A stretch of DNA of 32,514 bases from an uncultured Eubacteriales bacterium (GCA_900547295.1 URGK01000024.1:1-32514); one strand, 5' to 3'. Positions 7,554 to 16,278 are shown, counted from the first letter of the stretch. Notes: generated by a model from the letters alone, not told the origin. Numbers and translations are program-made.

Positions 7554-8384
7554 CTAGCCCTCAAGCACGAATTTCTCCACCGCTTTCGCCACTCCGTCAT
7601 TGTCGTTTGTATCCGTCACATAGGCAGCCATCGCTTTGATTTCATCTTTGGCATTTCCCACAGCCACCGGAAGCCCTGCTATCGACATCATTGCACCGTC
7701 ATTGGGACTGTCGCCGCAGGCCATTATCTCGTCCTTTGAAACTCCCAGTATCTCCCCGAGAGCCTCAAGAGCCGAAGCCTTACTGGTTGTCGCCCCGCCT
7801 ATCTCAAGGTTATGGTCAAAGGACGTAGTCAGAGTTACATCAGGCAGCTTCTTCAAAATCTCACGCATTGCCATACGGTCGCTCTGATTATCAAAATTTA
7901 TATTTATATTCTCTATTCTGTCCTTATGCTCAAGAGTAAACCCGATTATATCATCTACAGGGTTTCTTGTATCAACCACATACTGCGAGTTTCTGTAAGG
8001 CAGACCGCCCTGCTTTGCAAGCTCATAGTGCGCGCTGTCGGTATACGCGATGCCGCCCACAAACACCTCAAGCATAAAATCCCATTTTTTAAGCTCCGCC
8101 ACAGCTGTTTCGACAGCCTCTGCGGATATATAGTTTGAATATATGCACATACCGTCCTTTTGCAGATTTCTTATCTCTGCGCCGTTAGATGACAGTATGT
8201 ATTCTATCCCCTCTATTGCCTTGACTTCCTCAGGCACCGCACTGAATGTTCTGCCTGTTGCAATAACCACATGAACGCCGCCTCTGATAGCCTCTTCAAG
8301 AGCCGCTTTTGTTCTGGCAGAAAGCCTGCCGCTTTTGTTTAAGGTTGTACCGTCAAGGTCAAGTGCTATAAGTTTAATTGTCAT
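7554..8384 (-). CDS. Cof-type HAD-IIB phosphatase
   Basis: Haloacid-dehalogenase superfamily phosphatase of the Cof/YidA type, acting in the cytoplasm on small phosphorylated compounds, often sugar phosphates or flavin/PLP precursors; the true substrate cannot be told. Motif I is DLDGTT with nucleophile D9 and acid D11. Motif II is the TGR of VIATGRTF. Motif III is the Lys in TTSKASAL, and motif IV is GDSPND. The long cap between motifs II and III marks subclass IIB. ATG 8384 is preferred to GTG 8393 because AGGTGAG lies 4 nt upstream of it. It overlaps the end of the metallo-hydrolase by 11 nt, so the two are translationally coupled. Confidence 0.88.
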   Translation of the reverse strand: MTIKLIALDLDGTTLNKSGRLSARTKAALEEAIRGGVHVVIATGRTFSAVPEEVKAIEGIEYILSSNGAEIRNLQKDGMCIYSNYISAEAVETAVAELKKWDFMLEVFVGGIAYTDSAHYELAKQGGLPYRNSQYVVDTRNPVDDIIGFTLEHKDRIENININFDNQSDRMAMREILKKLPDVTLTTSFDHNLEIGGATTSKASALEALGEILGVSKDEIMACGDSPNDGAMMSIAGLPVAVGNAKDEIKAMAAYVTDTNDNDGVAKAVEKFVLEG

Positions 8385-8985
8385 TTTTCTCACCTGCTAT
8401 ATCTAAAAATTCTCTGTTTATTTTCCTCACATATCCCATGGTGCACTCATCGCCGTGCCCCGGATATATGGTAATATCATCGCTCCATTTATCTATTATA
8501 TTGATTATTGACTCTCTCATCTCCTGCATGCTGCCGTCTGCAAGCTCCGTAGTTCCAAGGTCTACATTAAATATAGTGTCGCCTGTAAATGCAAGCCTGC
8601 CCGCCTCTGAGAAAAAGCAGACGCTTCCGTGAGTATGCCCCGGAGTATTTATAACCTGCAAAGTCTCATCTTCCAGCATAAACACATCGCCGTCAGCAAG
8701 AAACACATCGGGCTTCCTGCGGTATACATCTATGCTCATATCCCTGCTGTGAATACATACGGGCACATCAAACACTTTTTTGAGATCGCCCACCGCGCCG
8801 GTATGGTCGTAATGATGATGTGTAAGCAGTATGCCTTTGAGTTTCAGATTTTCTTTATTGATGTAGTCAACATAATATTTATAATCATAGCCCGGATCTA
8901 TAATATAGCATTCACCGCCGCTTCTGTCCGAAATTATATATCCGTTTGCCATAAGTTCGCCACCTATAAGTCTTTTTATTCTCAT
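8374..8985 (-). CDS. MBL-fold hydrolase, glyoxalase II-like
   Basis: Metallo-beta-lactamase-fold hydrolase of the GloB-like small type (203 residues). The zinc ligands are visible: HxHxDH at H56, H58, D60 and H61, a His in the GHTHGS motif (about 118), the Asp in FTGDTIF (about 140), and the last His in YPGHGDE (about 180). Such proteins hydrolyse thioesters such as S-lactoylglutathione analogues or other CoA or bacillithiol thioesters. The ATG at 8985 is chosen because GGGAGG precedes it by 4-5 nt; an upstream in-frame start at 9006 has no ribosome site. It forms a two-gene unit with the HAD phosphatase and diverges from trkA. Confidence 0.88.
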   Translation of the reverse strand: MRIKRLIGGELMANGYIISDRSGGECYIIDPGYDYKYYVDYINKENLKLKGILLTHHHYDHTGAVGDLKKVFDVPVCIHSRDMSIDVYRRKPDVFLADGDVFMLEDETLQVINTPGHTHGSVCFFSEAGRLAFTGDTIFNVDLGTTELADGSMQEMRESIINIIDKWSDDITIYPGHGDECTMGYVRKINREFLDIAGEKNDN

Positions 8986-9011
8986 AAAGCCTCCCATTTT
9001 TACCATACACC

Positions 9012-9040
9012 TTGCAAATTGCGATTCACAGTTGTATAAT
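9012..9040 (+). promoter_or_regulatory. Promoter of the trk operon
   Basis: TTGCAA (9012-9017) and TATAAT (9035-9040) with a 17-bp spacer. Transcription would start near 9047, leaving a leader of about 65 nt. In it ATGCAG and CTGCAT can form a small stem directly before the AGGAGG of trkA. The region also has to hold the promoter of the divergent metallo-hydrolase, which I could not place. Confidence 0.75.
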
Positions 9041-9111
9041 GGCTTAGTATTATTAATAGAAGTATATCATCAAATTATGCAGACTGCAAATACTGCATCA
9101 GGAGGTGCCAG

Positions 9112-10491
9112 ATGAAAATAGCCATAGTCGGAGCCGGCAAGCTTGGGCTTAGAGTTATAGAATCAATGATTACAGGCGGTAATTCCATTACCGTAATAGA
9201 TAAAGATGAAGAACTGCTCGAAAGACTTGCAACGCAGATGGATGTTATGACCATCGCAGGTAATGCCAAAAGCGCGTCGTTCCTTAGGGAACATAATATA
9301 GGTTCATATGATTTTCTTGTTGCCGTAACAGGCAATGACGAAAAGAATATCGTTATAGCTTCTTTTGCCAAGGCCTTAGGCTGCTCCAAGGTAATAGCAA
9401 GACTTCGTGATCCTGAGCATATGAACCAGATTGAGTTCATCAAAGAGGTTATGAGCATAGATTTCGTCATCAACCCCGACCTGCTTATCACAAATGAGAT
9501 ATACAAATATCTTATCGAAAAAAACACTCTTACAAACGGTGTTTTTACCAGCAGCAAAACATCACTGCTTGAGTGTCATGCATACAAAATTCCAAAGCTG
9601 ATAAACCAGAAGATTATCGACGTAGGCGATGTGCTTCCGAATATGCTTATCGGCGCCATTGACAGGAACGGCAAGGTTATCATACCTCACGGAGATACAG
9701 AAATACTAAAGGACGACATACTGTATATAGTAGGTGAGAAGTTTGAAATAGCGGCTCTCAGCAAGCATACCATTGAAAAAGGCAAATATACCGATATTCA
9801 GCGTGTAATGATTATAGGCGGAGGTAAAACAGGACTTTATCTTGCCTCCAAGCTTTCCGACTTCGGAATATTCGTCAAGATAATCGAAATAGACAAAAAC
9901 AGATGTCATTATCTGTCTACACATTTAAACAATGTAATGATACTTCACGGCGATGCCACAGACCTGACGCTTCTTGAAGAGGAGAACTTCGAGGAGATGG
10001 ACGCCTTTATAACCGCTACCGGATTTGACGAGGATAATCTGCTGCTTGCTCTTATCGCCAAGAGTCACGGCATAGAAGACGTTATTGCCAAAATCAGCAG
10101 AGAAAGTTATGAGGAGATAATATCCAAAATGGGTATTGACATAGCGCTTAATCCTCTTGATATCAGCGCAAATAATATTGTAAGATACATTCAGGGAACA
10201 AAAAACATACTGTCCTCAACACTTATACAGGGACAGGCGGAGATTATAGAGATAGTTGCAGACGACAGAATGCCTATAACCTTTGAGCCTCTTAACGACC
10301 TTGACCTTCCGGAGGGAATTCTCATAGCATCAATTCACAGGGGCAGACAGGTTATAATTCCTGGCGGCAATACACAGATACAGGACGGAGATATCGTAAT
10401 GATTCTTTCGCTTCTTTCTGAAACAGAGGACTTAGAAAAACTTATCAACATCAAGGATAAACTGGGATTTTTCAGGGGTGTACTCAAATGA
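9112..10491 (+). CDS. trkA: Trk potassium uptake regulatory protein TrkA
   Basis: Cytoplasmic gating subunit of the Trk K+ uptake system. The 459 residues contain two RCK modules. The first begins MKIAIVGAGKLGLRV, an NAD(H)-binding GxGxxG loop (7-12), and the second begins VMIIGGGKTGLYLA (about 230-243). Each is followed by an RCK_C ligand domain (about 145-220 and 370-450). This double RCK arrangement is the normal TrkA form. GGAGG is 6 nt before the ATG. The stop codon overlaps the trkH start (ATGA), so regulator and channel are translationally coupled. High certainty. Confidence 0.95.
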   Translation: MKIAIVGAGKLGLRVIESMITGGNSITVIDKDEELLERLATQMDVMTIAGNAKSASFLREHNIGSYDFLVAVTGNDEKNIVIASFAKALGCSKVIARLRDPEHMNQIEFIKEVMSIDFVINPDLLITNEIYKYLIEKNTLTNGVFTSSKTSLLECHAYKIPKLINQKIIDVGDVLPNMLIGAIDRNGKVIIPHGDTEILKDDILYIVGEKFEIAALSKHTIEKGKYTDIQRVMIIGGGKTGLYLASKLSDFGIFVKIIEIDKNRCHYLSTHLNNVMILHGDATDLTLLEEENFEEMDAFITATGFDEDNLLLALIAKSHGIEDVIAKISRESYEEIISKMGIDIALNPLDISANNIVRYIQGTKNILSSTLIQGQAEIIEIVADDRMPITFEPLNDLDLPEGILIASIHRGRQVIIPGGNTQIQDGDIVMILSLLSETEDLEKLINIKDKLGFFRGVLK

Positions 10492-11951
10492 ATCTGAACT
10501 ACAAGGCCATTGTAAATATAACAGGTGGAATTCTTATTGTTTTTTCCATCTGCTTTATATTGCCTGCAATTGTATCCCTCATCTATTCAGAAAAGAGCAA
10601 TGCGATAATTTTCTTTGCTGTTGCTGTTTTTGTATTTTTAGTGGGAGCACTGCTCAAGGCTTTAATTAAACCCGACGATACTCATCTGCGCATACGTGAC
10701 GGTTTTTTTGTGGTTTCACTGATATGGATTCTTATTCCGCTCATAGGTGCCGCGCCTCTTACGCTTTCAGGAGATATGCCAAGCTATATAGACGCTGTTT
10801 TTGAGAGCTGCTCAGGCTTTTCAACCACAGGCTCAACCGTACTTACCGATATCGAAGCCATGTCACAGGGTATGCTGTTCTGGCGTTCCTTTACTCACTG
10901 GCTTGGCGGTATGGGTATACTGATACTGGCAATTGCCGTAATACCTATGCTGTATTCCGGCAAACAGAACATAGCGCTTGAATCCACAGGCCCGTCTTTT
11001 GATAAGACCAGTTCAAAGCTTTCTGACAGTGCAAGACAGCTTTATATACTTTATTTTTCCTTTACACTACTGCAGATCATTCTTCTGATGTTTGGAGGAA
11101 TGAATCTGTTTGATGCATCCATACATACATTCGGAAGCGTAGGAACAGGCGGTTTCTCAAACTATAACGACAGTGTTGCTCATTTTGACAGCCTGTATAT
11201 CGAAATTGTTATCATTATATTTATGTTTCTTTGCGGTATAAACTTTAATCTTTTTTTTACAGGCTTCAGACAGGGCATAAAATCATTCATAGGCAATCCC
11301 GAGTTTAAACTTTATTTAATAATAACATGTACAATATCAGTACTGATAGGACTTACCCTTGTTTTTTCGGGCAGTTACAGCAATCCCGGCAAGGCCTTTA
11401 CAGACTCAGTATTTCAGGTCGTATCTGTAATCACGACTACAGGCTTTTTCACTGCCGATTATGATATATGGCCTCAATTTGCAAGAGCACTTATTTTCCT
11501 GCTGTTTTTCATCGGCGGCTGCGCTTCCTCCACAGCAGGAGGAATTAAGGTTTTCCGCATACTTGTTCTGCTGAAACTGGTTAAGCGCAGTATCGGCACA
11601 AGACTTCATCCTAATGCTGTAATAAAAATAAAAATAAAGGGCAGCAGTATATCAAATGATCTGGTAAGCAACGTTGCAAGCTTTACATTCCTGTACCTTT
11701 GTCTGATTGCTGCCGGCTCGGTTCTTGTTTCGCTGGATGGTTATGATATGATTACCACAATCTCTGCAGTAATGACTTGTCTTGGCAATATAGGTCCAGG
11801 TTTCAATCTTACCGGACCGGTTATGAACTTTGATATTTTTTCAGGCTGGGCCAAGGGGGTGCTTTCATTTCTTATGATAGCCGGAAGACTTGAGCTTTTT
11901 ACATTTTTAGCTTTTTTCACACCACATTTCTGGAATTCTGACAGGTATTAA
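10488..11951 (+). CDS. trkH: Trk potassium channel subunit TrkH (first copy)
   Basis: Membrane K+-translocating subunit, 487 residues, with four repeated membrane-pore-membrane units. The selectivity-filter loops are visible: SGFSTTGST (109-117), GSVGTGGFS (216-224), SVITTTGFF (313-321), and a fourth near 435 with NIGPGFN, which has the central glycine. HWLGGMGILI (137-146), right after the first pore loop, is typical of TrkH/KtrB proteins. It overlaps trkA by 4 nt and is followed after only 6 nt by a second, divergent TrkH. Function is certain; ion preference (K+ or also Na+) is not. Confidence 0.95.
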   Translation: MNLNYKAIVNITGGILIVFSICFILPAIVSLIYSEKSNAIIFFAVAVFVFLVGALLKALIKPDDTHLRIRDGFFVVSLIWILIPLIGAAPLTLSGDMPSYIDAVFESCSGFSTTGSTVLTDIEAMSQGMLFWRSFTHWLGGMGILILAIAVIPMLYSGKQNIALESTGPSFDKTSSKLSDSARQLYILYFSFTLLQIILLMFGGMNLFDASIHTFGSVGTGGFSNYNDSVAHFDSLYIEIVIIIFMFLCGINFNLFFTGFRQGIKSFIGNPEFKLYLIITCTISVLIGLTLVFSGSYSNPGKAFTDSVFQVVSVITTTGFFTADYDIWPQFARALIFLLFFIGGCASSTAGGIKVFRILVLLKLVKRSIGTRLHPNAVIKIKIKGSSISNDLVSNVASFTFLYLCLIAAGSVLVSLDGYDMITTISAVMTCLGNIGPGFNLTGPVMNFDIFSGWAKGVLSFLMIAGRLELFTFLAFFTPHFWNSDRY

Positions 11952-11957
11952 GATATT

Positions 11958-13430
11958 ATGGATTTAAATTATCGTATTTTATTAAAAATTTCATCACTGA
12001 TTCTGGCAGTAACAGGTATAAGTATGCTGCCGTCTGTAATCTGTGCATTTATTTACAATGAAACAAAATGTCTTTCAGTATTTGCCGTATTCTGCCTTGC
12101 CTATATCCTGACAGGCTTTACGGCTTTCCGGTTTATACGTTCGGGAGACTACTATGTAAAACCGAGAGACGGCTATCTTATAGTTGCAGCCTGCTGGATT
12201 GTAAGCTGTATTGCCGGCGCTTTCCCTTATGTTTTTTCTGTTTCGGATATCAGTTTTTCTCAGGCGCTGTTTGAATCGACCGCAGGCTTTACCACTACCG
12301 GAGCAACTGTTTTAAAATCGGACATAACGCTCAAAAGCCTTTTGCTTTATAAGGCTGTTTCTAACTGGCTGGGCGGTATGGGTATACTGATTCTTGTTGT
12401 TTCTGTTCTTCCGGCTCTTGGCATAGGGGGACATCATATCGCAAAAGCAGAGACTCCGGCGCCTAAAATGAACAAGATAACAAACAGAATAAGTGATTCA
12501 TCCAAAATTCTTTACCTTATGTATATGCTGCTTACTGCAATAGAATTTCTAATGCTTGCTTTAAGCGGAAAAATGGATATTTTCGATTCACTGATAAACA
12601 CCCTGTCCACCATAAGCACAAGCGGAATAATGGCGCAGGCACCGGGACTCTCCTTTTATCAGAGTTTTTATGTTGAAATAGTAATTACTGTGTTCACTAT
12701 ATTAGCTGCAATGAATTTCAATATGTACTTCCTGCTTCTTAACCGGAGGTTTGGAGACTTTTTTAAAAATGTGGAGCTTCGTGCATTTTTCTGGATAATA
12801 GCTGTTACAACTGTTTTAATTTCACTTAATCTCACTTTTTCGGGTTTCTATGGAAATATTACAGAATCGTTACGCTATGCTTTTACACAGGTTGTAAGTT
12901 TTATATCAACTTCAGGCTTTACATTTGCAGATTTCATGTCGTGGCCTGCAATGTCAAGAATGCTTCTCTTCATACTGATGTTCATAGGCGGTTGCTCTGC
13001 CTCAACAGGAGGCGGTATTAAGGTCATACGCGCAGTTGTAATGATAAAGCTTATTCTCAGAGGCTTTATAAGAAGAATACATCCGCGCTCGGTTGTTGCC
13101 GTCAAGCTTGATGATAAAGCTGTTTCAGGGCCTATAGTATCGCAGATAACAACCTTTATAATTGTATATATTGTAGTATTTATAGGGAGCTGCATACTTC
13201 TTTCACTTGACGGACTTGATCTGGAAACTACAGCAACATCTGCTGCTGCAGTCCTATCCAATTCAGGTATAGGCATGGGGCTTTTTGGCGAAACCGGTAA
13301 TCTTTCAATGTTTTGTCCGGCTTCACAGATTTTTATGTCTTTCCTTATGATTTTAGGACGACTGGAACTTTTCACTATATTGCTGCTGTTCTTCCCAAGC
13401 TTCTGGAACCCTAACAGACAGAAAAACTGA
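11958..13430 (+). CDS. trkH: Trk potassium channel subunit TrkH (second copy)
   Basis: Second TrkH-type subunit, 490 residues, clearly homologous to the preceding gene but well diverged. It has the NWLGGMGILI motif and pore loops AGFTTTGAT, STISTSGIM, SFISTSGFT and SNSGIGMG. In the second and fourth loops the filter differs from the first copy (STSGIM against GTGGFS; NSGIGMG against NIGPGFN), while one central Gly is kept in each. No strong ribosome site precedes the ATG, which lies 6 nt after the upstream stop, so translation probably depends on coupling. One TrkA serving two pores, or a TrkH1/TrkH2 heterodimer, are both possible. Confidence 0.93.
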   Translation: MDLNYRILLKISSLILAVTGISMLPSVICAFIYNETKCLSVFAVFCLAYILTGFTAFRFIRSGDYYVKPRDGYLIVAACWIVSCIAGAFPYVFSVSDISFSQALFESTAGFTTTGATVLKSDITLKSLLLYKAVSNWLGGMGILILVVSVLPALGIGGHHIAKAETPAPKMNKITNRISDSSKILYLMYMLLTAIEFLMLALSGKMDIFDSLINTLSTISTSGIMAQAPGLSFYQSFYVEIVITVFTILAAMNFNMYFLLLNRRFGDFFKNVELRAFFWIIAVTTVLISLNLTFSGFYGNITESLRYAFTQVVSFISTSGFTFADFMSWPAMSRMLLFILMFIGGCSASTGGGIKVIRAVVMIKLILRGFIRRIHPRSVVAVKLDDKAVSGPIVSQITTFIIVYIVVFIGSCILLSLDGLDLETTATSAAAVLSNSGIGMGLFGETGNLSMFCPASQIFMSFLMILGRLELFTILLLFFPSFWNPNRQKN

Positions 13431-13453
13431 TGAATAATATATATTCCTTACGG

Positions 13454-13486
13454 GCAGTATATGAATAATCATATGCTGCTTTTTTT
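13454..13486 (+). terminator. Intrinsic terminator of the trk operon
   Basis: An 11-bp stem with one G-U pair (13454-13464 and 13469-13479), a 4-nt loop ATAA, and a run of seven T (13480-13486). It lies 23 nt after the second trkH and directly before the CBS gene, which must be read by read-through or from an unseen start. Confidence 0.85.
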
Positions 13487-13506
13487 AATGAAAGGAAACA
13501 GAAGAA

Positions 13507-13911
13507 ATGCTTGTAAAGGATCTTATGACGCCGGGAATAAGCTGCGTGGATACCTCTGCTGCCGCAGAAGTAATAGCGCAGCAGATGAAAAAGAACAATA
13601 TAGGGGCTGTACCTGTATGCAGTGACCAGGGGGAAATCCTGGGGATAATAACAGACAGGGATCTGGTGCTTCGCCATATGGCTGGAAGCGCAATGAAGGC
13701 CGGAGAAATAATGACAAAAGAGCCCGTCTGCACCAGCCCCGATATGGACTCTCATACAGCCGGACTCCTGTTTTCAAAATACGGTGTAAGACGGCTTCCC
13801 GTAATATCAGGCGGCAGAGTTGTAGGAATACTCTCCCTCTGTGACATTGCAAAAAAGCCTGTTTTTGCCGATGAGGCAGGGGATATTCTCCACGCCATCA
13901 GCAAAGTCTGA
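13507..13911 (+). CDS. Two-CBS-domain protein
   Basis: A 134-residue stand-alone CBS pair protein. The first CBS unit covers about residues 2-58 (VKDLMTPGISCVDTSAAAEV, later GILGIITDRDL-type ending) and the second about 66-125 (GEIMTKEPVCTSPD, RRLPVI, GILSLCDIA). Such pairs bind adenosine nucleotides (AMP, ATP, SAM or c-di-AMP) and report on energy state. AAAGGA precedes the ATG by about 10 nt. Its place just behind the K+ uptake operon makes nucleotide control of transport an attractive inference, but a terminator separates them. The 3' end overlaps the convergent rnr gene by 14 bp. Confidence 0.88.
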   Translation: MLVKDLMTPGISCVDTSAAAEVIAQQMKKNNIGAVPVCSDQGEILGIITDRDLVLRHMAGSAMKAGEIMTKEPVCTSPDMDSHTAGLLFSKYGVRRLPVISGGRVVGILSLCDIAKKPVFADEAGDILHAISKV

Positions 13912-15853
13912 AGTCAATGGTGCCTTCATAGTAGTCGGCATCGGAAACAATTATGCTGACCCTCTGCCCCAGAGAATATACCTTGTTTGTCCTCTGCCCC
14001 ACTATCCTGTACTGCTCAGGATAGGCATCGTAATAATCATCGTACATACGGTCAAGCCTGACAAGACCCTCTATTGTATTCTCAAGCTCCACATACATTC
14101 CGTAGCCTGTAATCCCGCTTATGACGCCCTCGAAGCTTTCGCCTATGTGGTAGGACATATACTGGGCCTTTTTCATTTTTTCAACGTCTCTTTCAAGCTC
14201 TATCGCCGCACGCTCCGTAACAGATGAGGTTTCGGCGGCCTCCTGCGTTTTTTTGGAAAGAACCGCTATCCGCTCATCGTCAATTCCGCCGTGCAGATAT
14301 TCTTTGATTATCCTGTGAATTATAAGGTCGGGATAACGTCTTATCGGCGAAGTGAAATGACAGTAATATTTCATCGACAGTCCGAAATGCCCCTCGCACT
14401 CGGTTGAATAAAACGCTTTTTTCATAGAGCGAAGCATTACTGTATTTACAACATTCTCGTAGCTTGTGCCTGCAACCTGCTCTAAAACCTCATTTAAAGC
14501 CTTGGGATGTATGTTGCCGCCCTCTCCTTTGAGTCTGATTGAAAGCCCCATCAGAAATGTCCTGAATTCCTGCATTTTCTCTGCGTCAGGCTTCTCGTGA
14601 ACTCTGTAGACAAACGGCAACTCAAGCCAGAAAAACTGCTCTGCCACAGTCTTGTTTGCGGCAAGCATAAATTCCTCTATCATCCTGTTTGCCGTACGCC
14701 TTTCGCACAGGTTAACGCTTACGGGAACTCCCTTTTCATCAAGAGTTATATACGCCTCGTCAAGATCAAAATCAAGACTGCCTGCGGCTTCTCTTTTACT
14801 TCGCAGTATCTGCGCAAGCTCTTTCATATCCATAAGCATATCATAGATATCGCTGTACTTTGCGGCAAGCTCTCTGTCGTCATTCTCAATTATATCCGAC
14901 ACGTCAGTATATACCATGCGGTGCTTTGACCGGATTACACTCTCATATATATTGTGCTCTGTAATATCTCCCTCCGGAGTTATCTCCATATCAACAGACA
15001 GCGTAAGTCTGTCCTCGCCCTCATTCAGACTGCATATGCCGTTTGAAAGCTCCTTTGGAAGCATAGGGACAACCTGATTGATTATATATACGCTGTTGCC
15101 TCTTTTGAGGGCTTCTTTGTCAAGCGGCGAGTCCTCGCCTATATAGTGGCTTACATCTGCAATGTGAACTCCCAGGAGGAAATTGCCGTTGTCAAGCCTT
15201 TTAACCGATACGGCATCATCAAAGTCCTTGGAGTCCGCCCCATCTATAGTAATTATATTCTCTCCCCTAAGGTCCCTCCTGCCTGCCATATCCTGCTCAC
15301 CTACACCGGCCTTTGAGATAGCTTTAGCCTGCGCCGCAGCTTTTGACGGAAATGTGAAGAAAAGTCCTCTCTGACGGATTATCGCCTTGATATCACCTCC
15401 GGGCTCACCTGCTCTTGCCAGTATACCCGTTATTTTGCCCTCTGCGCTGTTTTTGCGGTCAGGATACCCTGTTATAGCTGCGACTACAATATCGCCGTTC
15501 TTAGCGCCGCTGAAAGCTTTCTTAGGTATATATATATCTTCATTATGTTTTCTGTCTACAGGTACTACAAAACCGAATTTTTTGCCCTTGTCAAAAAATC
15601 CTGCCACTTCTTTGAGTTTCCTGTCTGTCACTTTGGTTATGATGCCCTGAGGAGACTGCTCCCAAAGGTATTCGGGTATTAAATCCACCTCTACTCTGTC
15701 TCCCTCCATGGCTCCGTTCATATCAGAGGGTGATATGAATATATCTCTGTCAAAGCTGCCCTCATCTGGTATCACAAAGCCAAAGCCTTTTTTGTGTTTG
15801 CTTAATATACCGGTAACTGCCGGTCTTTGTTTTTTTCTGTTTTTTCTGCTCAT
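13898..15853 (-). CDS. rnr: Ribonuclease R
   Basis: Processive 3'-5' exoribonuclease of the RNase II/R (RNB) family that degrades structured RNA and acts in trans-translation quality control. An OB cold-shock domain (KGFGFVIPDEGSFDRDIFIS, 22-41) and a second one (KFGFVVPVD, 92-100) are followed by the RNB catalytic domain with D207, D210, D212 and D213 in the GADSKDFDDAVSV region. An S1 domain covers about 575-650. At 651 residues it lacks the N-terminal helix-turn-helix and the basic Lys-rich tail common in longer RNase R proteins. No ribosome site precedes the ATG, which lies only 16 nt after the upstream terminator; a leaderless message is likely (see the promoter at 15860-15888). The 3' end overlaps the CBS gene. 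Confidence 0.93.
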   Translation of the reverse strand: MSRKNRKKQRPAVTGILSKHKKGFGFVIPDEGSFDRDIFISPSDMNGAMEGDRVEVDLIPEYLWEQSPQGIITKVTDRKLKEVAGFFDKGKKFGFVVPVDRKHNEDIYIPKKAFSGAKNGDIVVAAITGYPDRKNSAEGKITGILARAGEPGGDIKAIIRQRGLFFTFPSKAAAQAKAISKAGVGEQDMAGRRDLRGENIITIDGADSKDFDDAVSVKRLDNGNFLLGVHIADVSHYIGEDSPLDKEALKRGNSVYIINQVVPMLPKELSNGICSLNEGEDRLTLSVDMEITPEGDITEHNIYESVIRSKHRMVYTDVSDIIENDDRELAAKYSDIYDMLMDMKELAQILRSKREAAGSLDFDLDEAYITLDEKGVPVSVNLCERRTANRMIEEFMLAANKTVAEQFFWLELPFVYRVHEKPDAEKMQEFRTFLMGLSIRLKGEGGNIHPKALNEVLEQVAGTSYENVVNTVMLRSMKKAFYSTECEGHFGLSMKYYCHFTSPIRRYPDLIIHRIIKEYLHGGIDDERIAVLSKKTQEAAETSSVTERAAIELERDVEKMKKAQYMSYHIGESFEGVISGITGYGMYVELENTIEGLVRLDRMYDDYYDAYPEQYRIVGQRTNKVYSLGQRVSIIVSDADYYEGTIDFRLC

Positions 15854-15859
15854 ATTAGT

Positions 15860-15888
15860 ATTTTATCACAAAAAGGCGGCATTGCCAC
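15860..15888 (-). promoter_or_regulatory. Possible leaderless promoter of rnr
   Basis: On the minus strand an extended -10, TGATAAAAT (TAAAAT at 15860-15865), ends 6 nt before the A of the rnr ATG, so the start site would be the start codon itself. A 4-of-6 -35 match, GTGGCA (15883-15888), sits 17 bp upstream, inside the terminator hairpin of the preceding gene. Confidence 0.45.
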
Positions 15889-15894
15889 CTTTTT
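15870..15894 (-). terminator. Intrinsic terminator after the lipoprotein gene
   Basis: Minus-strand stem of 11 bp (AAAAAGGUGGC with GCCGCCUUUUU, one U-G pair) and a 3-nt loop AAU, ending in a U run. It starts 5 nt after the lipoprotein stop codon. The U-G pair becomes a C/A mismatch on the plus strand, so it is built for minus-strand transcripts. Confidence 0.8.
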
Positions 15895-15899
15895 GTCTT

Positions 15900-16163
15900 T
15901 TAGTTTCTGTTGGTATCGCTTTTGTCCGCATTATTGTCGGTCATACCGTCGTTATGATTGTCTGCGGCATCGTCCTTGAGGTTTTTGTCGGCATCATCAT
16001 TTCTGTTGTAGTCACCGTCTGTGCCGTTGTTGTAATTATCCTCTGTCGTATTGCCCGGCGTCTTTGTTGTATTGTTCATATCGTCGCCGTTTTCACCGCA
16101 ACCTGCAAATGTCATCAGCGCCAGAAGCGCCATAACTGCAATTATGCTTTTTGTCTTTTTCAA
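15900..16163 (-). CDS. Small Asn/Asp-rich lipoprotein
   Basis: An 87-residue putative lipoprotein. Residues 1-21 form a signal peptide (MKKTKSIIAVMALLALMTFA) ending in the lipobox FAGC, with the lipidated Cys at 22. The mature 66 residues are almost all Asn, Asp, Thr, Gly and Lys, with blocks such as NNGTDGDYNRNDDADKN, and there is no recognisable fold. It is very likely an unstructured, acidic surface protein anchored to the membrane. Asp/Asn-rich patches could bind divalent cations, but I see no true EF-hand. The start codon is TTG, 9 nt after AGGAG. It has its own terminator. I do not recognise a family. Confidence 0.75.
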   Translation of the reverse strand: MKKTKSIIAVMALLALMTFAGCGENGDDMNNTTKTPGNTTEDNYNNGTDGDYNRNDDADKNLKDDAADNHNDGMTDNNADKSDTNRN

Positions 16164-16172
16164 TTGATTCAG

Positions 16173-16217
16173 CTCCTCTCTGAAAATTTATTATCCACAA
16201 TATATTTTTTTCAGAGA
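16173..16217 (-). promoter_or_regulatory. Leader stem abutting the lipoprotein ribosome site
   Basis: On the minus strand TCTCTGAAAA (16208-16217) pairs perfectly over 10 bp with TTTTCAGAGA (16177-16186), and the second arm runs straight into the AGGAG ribosome site (16173-16177). A possible promoter lies upstream (TTGCCA, 17 bp, TATATG, about 16228-16256). With the TTG start this suggests low or controlled translation. Confidence 0.45.
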
Positions 16218-16278
16218 AAAAACTTTTACTCATATAAAAGTCTGTAAATTAACTGGCAAATTTTATATTTTTAAAAAA

